The notes below the pieces were generated by a model that ran no database searches, was not told where the DNA came from, and saw only the letters and a program-made list of their open reading frames with translations. Below are positions 53,970 to 63,900 of a stretch of DNA of 64,000 bases, piece by piece. The translations under genes were made by a program, and so were the position numbers. The stretch covers positions 6,569,923 through 6,633,922 of the forward strand of contig CAJINV010000004.1 in NCBI GenBank assembly GCA_905178155.1, read 5' to 3'. This DNA is from Amoebophrya sp. A120. Its lineage: Eukaryota > Sar > Dinophyceae > Syndiniales > Amoebophryaceae. Each line of letters opens with the position of its first letter. The first letter of the stretch is position 1.

Positions 53970-56968
53970 ATGACGGATTTCTCGCGTGCCCAGGAGCTCT
54001 ACATCGACGAGCGGTACCAAGCCTGCGTGGACTTGCTGTATGAGAGTGCACAAGTCCCCTTCCCCCTCATTTGTATTGCATGAGCAGCAATACAGGGAGC
54101 CTGTGCATTACAAATTCATGCGCCTCGTGTAGTACTGTTTGCGCTTCCGGAATCTGTCATGCAAACAGTGCACAGGTGGGAAGCACAAGCACGTGGAGTT
54201 GGTGTTTTGCATGACAAATGTGGGGCAGGGGGAGTTGTGCACTGTCATATGCTGCCAGACCCTCCCACAACTCCCGCAGAGAACCTCCCGGAAACTACAA
54301 CTACTACATGGAAGTTTTTCAAGTTGCGCGGGCTCGCAAAGTACCAGCTCGGTGACTGGAAGAACGCGGAGCTTGATTTGGAGAAAAGCCTCGAGCTTTT
54401 CCACCAGGCGAACAACGGTGCTTCCACAAACGCCTCCCGGAAGGGCGACGCGGAGCTGACACCGGAATTGGATTTTTTGAACTTGTCGTTGGGGAAAACG
54501 TGCTTTTACGCGAAGAAGTACGACGCAGCCATGAAGTACTTCGGGAAAACGGACCACAAGCTGTGGCAGAGCAAAGTGTCGGCGGCCATGAGCGGATCGG
54601 TTTTGCCGCTCAAGAACTTCCTGCCGCCCGCAGGAACCGCGGCCGCGGCGGCGTCCTCTAGTACAACTTCGGGGCAAGGGCAACGCACCGCCACCGCTTC
54701 CGTACCGCCGGCGAACAAGGCGGAAGTCGTAAACAAGTCGAAACTTCCTGCTTCTGCAAAACCCGCGGACGCGAAAAACAAGGGGCTGGACAACGGACAC
54801 GACGAGGAGGACGACGAAATCGAGGTAGAGGAATTAGAACCAGCCGCACCGTACCAAATGCAAATATGTCATCTGGGTCTGGAAGATTGCGAGATTTGTA
54901 TTGCTGAACTCGCATGCCCGTGAACTCTGTGGTGCATGGTGTGGAATAGGGCCAACCCTCTGTCATACAAAAACGCGATTTGTGGTGCGGGTTACGCATG
55001 AAATAACTGCTCAAAAATTTCTCATGCATGGCTGCGTATGAGGGTCAGTTTGCGATGCAGGAATTAGCATCGCAAGTTTCCAGACCCAAAGGACATATTT
55101 GCAATGCATACACCGCCGCTGAAGCCAATCCGCCACGAGTGGTACCAGAACAACGATTTTGTGATGGTGTCGGTGTATCTGAAGAACCTGCCGAAGGTAT
55201 CCTATGTAAAAACGTCTCCACACCATATTCAAGATGGGAAATCTGCAACACAAATCTCCAAGTTTTGGGAGTTCTGCATGACAAGTCTCCATCTGCAGTG
55301 TAGTGCTGGTTAGCAAGGAAAGCCGCATGAGAAAGCCATTTCCTGTTTACAGCATTCCAAATTCCAAAACTCGACTGGAAGTGGCTCTCAAGGAGATGCG
55401 CATTACAAATGGTCCTGTCATTGCACATTGGCATGACAACTCTTGAAAAGGGACGTTTTTACACAGGATAGAAGGACCAAATCAGGGTGAGTTTTGAGGA
55501 GAATCGGTTTGTAGTGGAAAACCTGCGGGTGGAGTCAGATGCGATGTTTGAAAAGGAAAAACTGTTCGAAAGAACCCTGGCGGTGCAGCTCTTCACCGAG
55601 ATCGTACCAGAGGAATGCGTGGTGGACCATGGGAGCGTATTTACTTACGTTGGGTTTTTCCTCATGCTTCGTGCTTGTTCCATCTCAATGCATGCTTTGT
55701 GATTTTTCTGTTTGTCTGTACTCTATCAATCGAATATAAACTGTTGCTGTTTTTCACAATGCAATGATGTAGCCTGCTTTATTTCCTTTTTTTTTTCCGT
55801 CGTTCTCGTGAAAGAACCGGAACCTTTCTCATCTCTTCCCCCGAACAACCCCCACAGGTTAAGATCGAGTTGAAACTGAAGAAAGCCGTCCCGGGGCTGC
55901 AGTGGAGCGGGCTGACGCCGGAGGCTAAGCAGGTGAACGACAAACCGTTGGCGTATCCGACCTCCAATGCGAAAAAGAACTATCAAGAGGAAAATTCCGG
56001 CCCTTCCCCATATAAAAACGAAGTTTCTGATGCTGGATATGCGTACACAAATCAGCTTTGTCTTGCTGGAGAGGACTTGCAGGCAAATATCAAGGCCCAG
56101 TAGTGAGGTTTTGGCCTAGGCGCTTAGTCGATGAAAAACGTCTGTGCTGTAGGCCCAACAGCATCGCAAACCGCCTGCATAATGCCGCGGAGCCTGTGGG
56201 GTTGCCTGCTCGCAAGACAGGCGCGATTTGTGGCCACAGATCAGCAACACAAATTCTCGGAAACGTACCGCGTCAATATGGGGAAGGGGGGCGGTTCCTC
56301 GCGATAAGAACAAGTGGGTGACCACCGTGGACGACGACGAGGACGAGAAACCGCAGGGCGACGTATGCCATGCAAATATGTGTGTGTCTGGAATAAACTT
56401 GTGATGGCAGTTTGCGAAACACCAGCAACCTCCAATATGGGGACAGGCATGACAAGTTTCTGAGCGAGGACTAGGTCATCTTGCGTAAACTGCATGAGAA
56501 ACTGCGTTCACAAAAAAAAATAGCTTGTTGGTAGCGCAACATGCATGACAGATCTTTCTTTCCTGTCAGCAGAGCATTACAAAGTCCTGCAATTACTTAT
56601 CTACTTCCAGACCCAGACATGTTTGCACTTGATACGACGAGGCTCTGAACAAATTGTTTAAGGAAATTTACGGTAATGCAACCGACGAAACAAGAAGAGC
56701 GATGGTACAGGGCATGGTGTACTATGATGTTACTAGGAAAATAAAAATTTGGTGTTCCATAAACGGTTTGATTTCAAAAATTAAACCGCACCTCAGCGAC
56801 GGGCTTTTATGTACTTGAGCAAATTGCTTTCTTTTTTATCAGGTAAAATCGTTCCAGACCAGTGGGGGCACCGTGCTTTCGACAAATTGGGACGAGGTGG
56901 GGAAAGCAGATTACGAGGGAAAAGACCGCCCAGACGCGCCGCAGGGACAGAGTTGGAAGAAATGGTAG
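53970..56968 (+). CDS. SGT1: SGT1 homologue (TPR-CS-SGS co-chaperone), 424 aa
   Basis: Eight exons (53970-54038, 54255-54851, 55116-55197, 55476-55636, 55858-55980, 56312-56363, 56640-56704, 56843-56968) give exactly 425 codons. An N-terminal TPR region (AQELYIDERYQACVDLL, LRGLAKYQLGDWKNAELDL) is followed by an Ala/Ser/Lys-rich linker, a CS domain (IRHEWYQNNDFVMVSVYL, then VENLRVE and FTEIVPEECVVD), and an SGS domain whose end is diagnostic (LNKLFKEIYGNATDETRRAM, SFQTSGGTVLSTNW, final WKKW). SGT1 works with HSP90 and SKP1-type complexes in kinetochore and receptor assembly. Five introns are introners; 55637-55857 and 56705-56842 are GT-AG. Length and domain order are normal. Firm identification. 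Confidence 0.95.
54039..54249. mobile_element. Introner element, 211 bp, perfect TSD TGCTG
   Basis: Inverted ends TATGAGAGTGCACAAGTCCC and GAGTTGTGCACTGTCATA; a separate family. It joins Val-Asp-Leu-Leu to Pro-Asp-Pro in the SGT1 TPR region. Confidence 0.92.
54852..55110. mobile_element. Introner element, family A, 259 bp, perfect TSD CACCG
   Basis: Left TACCAAATGCAAATATGTC, right CATATTTGCAATGCATA. A short insertion (ATC or similar) splits the core. It joins the linker to the CS domain. Confidence 0.92.
55198..55470. mobile_element. Introner element, family C, 273 bp, perfect TSD GAAGG
   Basis: It runs from TATCCTATGTAAAAACGTC to GACGTTTTTACACAGGATA. GAAGG gives possible GT-AG borders. It joins Leu-Pro-Lys to Asp-Gln-Ile in the CS domain. 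Confidence 0.94.
55981..56306. mobile_element. Introner element, family D, 326 bp, perfect TSD AGAAC
   Basis: Left TATCAAGAGGAAAATTCCGG, right CCTCGCGATA; CCTTCCCCATAT lies inverted near both ends. It joins Lys-Lys-Asn to Lys-Trp-Val, which fits the SGT1 SGS-domain start. Confidence 0.93.
56364..56634. mobile_element. Introner element, family A, 271 bp, perfect TSD CGACG
   Basis: Left TATGCCATGCAAATATGTG, right CATGTTTGCACTTGATA. It joins Gln-Gly-Asp to Glu-Ala-Leu in the SGS domain. Confidence 0.92.
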
Positions 56969-57987
56969 AGCGTGCATTTATTTTGGGGCAGCATCAGCTG
57001 CATTGTTGGAAAATCAAAATTCCATTCTGAGCGGTGCAAGAAAACAGGCTCGTTCTTTGTAACAACAGACCATTCTGTCTCTGCTCATCTCTAAAAACCA
57101 AAGCGAGTACGACCGGTCATCTCCATATCGACTTTTTTGTACCGGAAAAAATTAAACTGGACATCACGAACCGCACTTTCTTCAAAGGCGATTCAGTGAC
57201 TACTTAGAGGAAGCCTGTATTAGCACACAGTGTTGATCACGGCACGCGCGAGAGAGCGTTCTTCAGCCGCGTTGCGTTAGTTGTTTTCCTGTCGATGCGA
57301 AATTATTTCACGAGGGGGATTAGCTAATGGATCGGCTCCACGAATGACAATGTGGTTGTGGAAGTGGAATACGGTACGATAAATCGGTGCTCAGATCAAA
57401 TGGAAGAACCGCCGCCCGGTTCTCTGATCAAAAAAAAAAAATGCATCGGGTTGGAACAATTCGTCCAGGTCTTCTTGTACCTTCTTCGAGTTCGATCACA
57501 GACGAAATTGTCGCTCCATTGTCATCATCAATCAGGTATAGGTTCTTATTTTCCGAAGCTAAATAAGTACTTGTACTTCGATCTCGATGTCATCCTCGTG
57601 CAGCTGATTAAAAGAAGATCTAGCTCAGCAAAATGAATGTAGCGGCCGTTCAAATTATGTTGTCCGAGAATCTGTTCAACATCGGTGTTTCCTGTGTGTG
57701 CCGTCAAATTCTTCTTCGTGAATTACATCTACTCCGCAGGCAGCGTTCGTTTCCTCCCCCTCCAGTTTACGTAGCAAGCAAGTTTTATCTTCACTCTGTT
57801 GGCATTTTGTACTGGATCATTTTTCGAATTCGAATTCGAAGTAGAACCAGGGAAGAAGACAAACGTAAATGTACCCCCGCACGTGGTTTTGTCCCCATCT
57901 TTGAAGTAGAGGTGGGGCTTTTTACTCATCCCCCCCCCCCCCGCCCCGCGACCCCATTGATCCCCGCTTGACAAAAATATAAAAATC
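56969..57987. other. Intergenic with poly-C tract
   Basis: About 1 kb. A run of 13 C starts near 57930, about 45 bp before the next start codon. No gene recognised. Confidence 0.65.
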
Positions 57988-60384
57988 ATGCCCTTCGTTT
58001 CTCCAGACTACGTGCCTGATCCGCTCTTGGTGGCTGGGAATACGCTCGTACCATCCCCCCCGCTTGGTACAAAGCCGCCAACCTCGAGAACACGAACTTC
58101 TACTGCTTGCACACGACCGCCCACGACCCAGCAGCAGCTGCACAGACAACAGAAAAACGCGCCCCACAGCGGTTTTCTGGACAGAACTGTGTTGAGACAG
58201 CGCATGCTGCGGAGTTTGGAAGCGCACAGAGCCCACCTTTCAGACCTGGAGCTCTTCTGCATCTCTGTGAGCCTAGGCTTGTGGGAGATGACGAAGATCA
58301 TTTCTTTTGGAGATGAAGATGACTACGAAAAATTTTTTACCCCGAACAAGAAGAAGAAGAACATTACCAGCGGCAGTGGGGGAGTACAAGAGCACCGGCT
58401 GGAAGACCCTGATGAGATCGCCGAGCTGTGGAACTACCGCGAACATGGGAGCAAGACCGCATGTGGACATATTTTGAACGGACGACCTACTACTTCCGAA
58501 TATGATGAAGTACACCAGGTGCAGGCGCCGGAACAAACGGAGAACAAGAGAAAAAAACGGAAAAAAATCACGAGACAAGTGGTCCTGGAGTCGATCCGCA
58601 CCGGGTTGTATGAAATGTAAAAATGTCTGGGTCTGGAAGAATGCGCGATTTGTCATGCAGCTTTTCCATGACCCGTGAGGTCTGGAATGCAGGACCTAGC
58701 ATGACAGATTCTGCGTGATCTCTCTCATGCCTCTCCTGCATGAGAAACTCCCTCCCGACTTGGTCAAAACTGGACGACTTTTGGTAATCATGCAACACAG
58801 ATTTTTGCATGCTTCAGATTTAGCATGACAAGTCCCATTCTTCCAGACCCAGACATTTTTACATTTGATAGGTTGCGCAAAATCCCGATCCAGGTGGCTT
58901 GCGACGTGGTCGATATGCAGGAGGTATCAAATGTAAAAATGTCTGGGTCTGGAAGATTCTGAGACTTGTCATGCATGTTTTGCATGACCCAGGACGTCCG
59001 TAATGCGCGACCTAGCATCACAGATTTCTAGAGGGCTTCCTGATGCCTACTCCGCATGACAAACGCCCTCCCCGCGTAGCACAAACTAGAATCCTCTTGG
59101 TGGTCATGCAATACAGAATTTCTTAGAGTCCGAAGTTAGCATCACAAGTTCCATCCTCCCAGACCCAGACACTTTTGCATTTGAGAGGAGGGAGACTACC
59201 GTGAATACTGCCAAAACACGATCTTGTACGAGGACACACAGCTCCTGTGTATGAACAAGCCTTCGGGCAAGCGGGTGACGCCCTTCCACCGACTAGCGTC
59301 CACCGACAGCTGTCAGAACGAGATGCTGGCGTACGTGACAAGGGAGCTCTCTTGCTGGAAGAGGACGACAGGGGATGATGTGTCGAAAATCATGGAGCCG
59401 AGCTGCACAACGGGAGTTGTAGAATCGCAACACCGAGAAGAAGCTGTGCTGGGTAACAACAAGACCACGACAGTTCTACCCACCGTCCCCAGTCCGCTGC
59501 ACCGGCTGGACGTGCACACATCGGGGGTCCTGCTGTTTGCGAAGCACGGCGAAGCGGCCAAGCAATTTGGGAACCAGGAGTTTTGGGCCGGACGCACGAG
59601 AAAGCGGTACTTGGCGATTGTCAGAATTGTGTCTGAGGAGCTGCTGCTGGTGGAGAAAAAGGAAAAGCACTTCTTCGTGAAGATTTCCGAGCCCCTGGAT
59701 GGGAAGGCAGCGGTAACGGGAGTGGAGGTGCTGGACCAAGTAGTTTTTCCTCGTCGGACAGGAAACAATAGAGAACATGACCAAGAGAATGACAACAAGA
59801 ACGACGCAATACAAGAGGAACCAGGCTCTTTCTACAACTACGCCCTGGTGTGCTGCGAGCTACTCCAAGGCGGGCGCACGCACCAAATCCGCAGACACTG
59901 CGCGCGGCTGGGTATGCCTTTACTGCATGATCGCGAGTACCAAGCGGGCTCGACGGAGAAAGTTGGTTGTTCCACCGGCGTCCAGGATCATGTCGTCGCC
60001 GGGTTGAGGACTAGCGAGACCCCCTTGGAACAGCAGGATCAAAAACAAGAAGTAGCAGCTCATTCTGGAAGTAGCAATGTGGAGAATTATCCGGACCGCG
60101 AAGCCGAGAGCGATAGTTTTCCGAGCGTAGCTGGCCAAACTTCCAAGCAGTTTTTCTTGCACGCATGGAAACTGGATCTCGGGACGACTAGAACTTTTCC
60201 TGCATCGGGTGACAACAGTTCCTCGGAAAATCAAAATGATCCGTTGACATCTTCACCGGGTGACCACTTGCTTGTTGACAACGAGAACGACCCCCGATTT
60301 CCGATATCCATTGAAGCGCCCTTGCCAAGCCGGTTCCAACAAGAGTTAGAGGCGCTGGGACTCAAGAACCCCATTTCAACTTGA
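57988..60384 (+). CDS. RluA-type RNA pseudouridine synthase, 620 aa
   Basis: Three exons (57988-58608, 58876-58924, 59192-60384). A ~200-residue Lys-rich N-terminal extension precedes the catalytic part: ILYEDTQLLCMNKPSGKRV, then PLHRLDVHTSGVLLFAKH, whose HRLD Asp is the catalytic residue of the family, then GGRTHQIRRHCARLGMPLL before the end of the fold. Such enzymes isomerise uridine to pseudouridine in rRNA, tRNA or mRNA; the substrate cannot be read from sequence. Acidic/Ser-rich inserts split the domain (for example after VFPRRTG). Both introns are 262-bp family A introners. No clear targeting peptide. The family call is firm. Confidence 0.92.
58609..58870. mobile_element. Introner element, family A1, 262 bp, perfect TSD GGTTG
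   Basis: Nearly the same interior as 17979 and 35379. Left end TATGAAATG, right ACATTTGATA. It joins Thr-Gly-Leu to Arg-Lys-Ile. Confidence 0.94.
58925..59186 (-). mobile_element. Introner element, family A2, 262 bp, perfect TSD GGAGG
   Basis: The right end is GAGA. The interior is the reverse complement of 41838. It joins Gln-Glu-Gly to Asp-Tyr-Arg. Only 54 bp from the previous introner. Confidence 0.93.
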
Positions 60385-60910
60385 CGAGAAACTGTAGGGA
60401 ATTTAAGGATTTCAGTATCAGTATCCCTTTTGTTCCGATAAAGGCAAAGCAAGCGACACGACGACATCTACCAGTATCCATTGTTTATGGCGATTGAGAT
60501 TCACATCGTGACAAAATGAGCAACTTTGCGAACCATGAGCATGACGAGCTTGCTCAAGTGACTTCGTTCTTGTAGTGAGAGAAGGTACTACTTTCTTATG
60601 AGGGGCCCGGCAATCGGAATCGCATTCGCAGGTTCATCGGAAAGCTGAGAATCGATATTGAGTGTGAGTGGAAAAAGACGAACGCTTCGTGGTGTCCGTG
60701 TCAAAGTTCTGTGTCAAAGTTCTATTTGTCAAAATTGATCGCAGCGTGGGGCACCGGTCCGTGAGTGCTGGTCGTTGTGAAGCAACTATTCGGTAGCTCC
60801 TCTGTGTGGCTTGTGGTATATTTCTCTTCGATCATCAGACGTGTCGCATTTATGGGTGTTTACCGCGATTGCAACGCGATGGTCTAGAACTAAAAACGAA
60901 CTACACCAAG
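60385..60910. other. Intergenic, nothing recognised
   Basis: About 525 bp between the pseudouridine synthase and the sialyltransferase-like gene. The frame of the latter is open to about 60806 without an ATG before 60911. Confidence 0.6.
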
Positions 60911-63900
60911 ATGATGCGAAAAGATCGGTTTCGTTCCCGGCGGTGGAGCGCCCGCGGCGCGTGGATCATGACGGCCCGCAGCGCGTGGATCATGGCCTGT
61001 ATTTGTGTCGCTTTATTTCAGCAGCACGAGCCATCTTTCCTGTGTGCTGTCAACGCTTTACTTCGCGGCCGTGATAGTGCACCGCCTCCGATAGATACCG
61101 CTCCATCGGATGACGCGGCCGTAAAAGCGTCCCTAGAGGACGACGGGCGCATAGAGCTCATACAACGCACGGGCCAGCATCGCGCCGCCAGTGGTTCTCC
61201 GCCCACATCATCATCATCATCATCTCCAGAACGATCGAACGCCACACGGCAGGAACTTTTGTCTCTAGGTGCAGCCGATAGAAATGATGTTCCAACTATC
61301 CTGAGTAAAAACGTACCCACACCAGAGTCAAGATGAGGACTTTGCAACACAAACCTGGGAGTTTTAGGAGTCACACATGACAAGTTGCACTATGCAGTGT
61401 AGTGCAGGTTAGCAAGTGCAGCCGCATCACAGATTCATCTGCTCATCCTGTTCACAGCATCACAAATTCCAAAACACAATTGGAAATGGCTCTCATGGGG
61501 ATGCGCATTACAAGTCTTCCTGTCTTTACAAATCTGCATTACAACTCTGGTGTGGGTACGTTGTTACTCAGGATAGTTCTTGATCTGGCTGGTTTCGCGA
61601 TCGACGGCAGCCGGGACGCCACCGGCGGCGATGGCCACGCGCCGTCGCCGGAAGGGAAGAAGATGCTCTGCCTGCTGCGGAAGCACGTGGAGTTTGGGCC
61701 CCACGCGAAGTGGGTCAAAACGCCCGCCTCGCTGCGGCACTACGACGAGGGGCAGACGAAGGAGCTTGTGCCGCCGCTTACCGACAAGACGTGCGCGGTC
61801 GTGTCGAACTCCGGGGCACTGCTGAATCACGAGTACGGCGCCGAGATTGACCAGCACGACTTTGTATCGAATGCAAATATGTAGTCTGGGACTGGGTCTG
61901 GAAGAGTGGAAGATTTGTCATGCACGTTTTCCATGATCGATGAGGTCTGTAATGCATGGTCTAGCATCACAGATTTTGAGAGGGCTTCCTGATGCCGCTT
62001 CCGCATGAGAAATGCCCTCCCCGCGTAGCACAGACTGGACTCTTCTTGCAGGGCATGCAATACAGTTTTTTTTCGAATCCGAAGACAGCATCACAAGTTA
62101 CAACCTTCCAGACCCAGAGAGTTTTGCATTTGATACTTTGTCGTGCGCATGAACAGCGCGCCGACCGACGGGTGGGAAAAGCACGTGGGGGGAAAACAGG
62201 ACGTGTATGTCGGCATCAAGGACGTTCTGCAGGAGATTTGCGCGGGACCGGAGGCGCTGCAACAAGCGCACTACCTGCGCAGGGGGTCCGTCGCCTGGGA
62301 GTGGGACCGCTTGCAGGCCACGCGAAAACTGCGGCTGGCGCAGCAAAAGCCGGAGGTCCTTCTGCGCCCTGATGCTGATGCTGAAAATAACGGCGACAGC
62401 AAAGATGTTGGGGCAGATGAGCAGGAGGGGAACAAGATTCTTGCAACAAACACAACGACCTCCAAGTCCGAGGAAAAAGATGGTGCGGAGGTCGGGCAAG
62501 GGCAGCACGAGAAAATAATTCTGACCGAGCATGGTCTTCCACGACCGTCATCTTCAACCGTCGCTCCAACTGGTTCGTCCACCCCACGTATCCTGAGTAA
62601 AAACGTACCCACACCAGAGTCAAGATGGGGATTTTGCAACACAAACCTAGGAGTTTTGTGAGTCACGCATCACAAGTTGCAGTCCGTAGTGTAGTGCAGG
62701 TTCGCAAGGCCAGCTGCATCAGAAATCCATCTGCTCATCCTGTTTACAGCATTACAAATTCCAAAAGACGATTGGAAATGGCTCTCATGTGGATGCGCAT
62801 TACAGGTCTTCCTGTCTTTGCAAATCTGCATTACAACTCTGGTGTGGGTACCTTTTTACTCAGGATACCACGACCTCCTTCGTCACAGTTTTACACCCAC
62901 GACGCCGAAGAAGACTTTTCTGATGATATCAAAATGAAAAATTTCCCCTCCCCATATTGAAAAGCTATGTTTTCGAAAATTTGTGTTGCTGATTTGAGGT
63001 CACAAATCACACGTGTCTTGCAAGACGAAAAGGGCAGAAGCTTCGGCCCCATTATGGAAGCGATTTGTCATGCTGTCGGGCTTAAAGGGGAGTCGTTTGC
63101 CATGCTGAACAACTAGACCCATACACCCCTGCCTAGCCTGGGGATCTGGCCGCAGTGCCTTCCTGCAATACAAAGCTGATTCGTGTACACAAATCCAGCA
63201 TCAGAAATTTCGTTTTGATATGGGGAGGGGGGATTTTTCGTTGCAATAGATGAGAAGGGTCACAGTACACCTACAAGCAAGGCAAGGGACGACGTGGAAG
63301 GGGGTGTTTTATTTCCTTGGTCGATTTCTTCCCCGTGGTCGTCGGCGATGGAGGTTGTGCAACAAGGAAGTAGAGCTGCGGAGGGTAAAAATGTTCCTCC
63401 ATCGCGCACCTCTCCACAACCTGCGGCAACCACGACCAGCGTCCTCTCGTCCTCACATCAGGACTACAACAAGCGCGTACAGGCAGTTTTGCAGGAAACA
63501 AGCAAAGACAATTATGGGAAAACAAGTAAGGCAATTTACGTCGAAATGTTGGATCCAAAGGAAACAGAACAGCTCGTGCCCCGATGCGCCAGGAACAACA
63601 TCACCCTGAAGGCCTTTGCGAATCTCGGGCATGGCGTCACCCGAAACATAGATCCCGAGCTTTCTGCGTTGCTCGCCGCCATGTATCCAGCTGCTCCTGT
63701 ACCGGAAGGAGGGACGCGAGGTGGTCGTGGGTTTACTAGTGCAACAGGTGGAGGTACTACAACTACAAATAGTACAACAGCAACAGTGGCGTTGTCTACA
63801 ACTGGGACAACAACTTCGATGAATAAAACAATCAAACAGCCTGCTTCAACATCACTTTCTCCTGCTGCGGGTGGTCTGCGACTCCCGGGACTACCGAGCC

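Noticed and set aside
57930-57942. Poly-C tract as an assembly gap or telomere-like repeat
   Set aside because: A single 13-base run with unique flanks; probably ordinary low complexity.
5701-63248. CRISPR array suggested by repeated near-identical ends
   Set aside because: The repeats are inverted pairs about 140-780 bp apart, scattered through eukaryotic genes, and not regularly spaced direct repeats with spacers.
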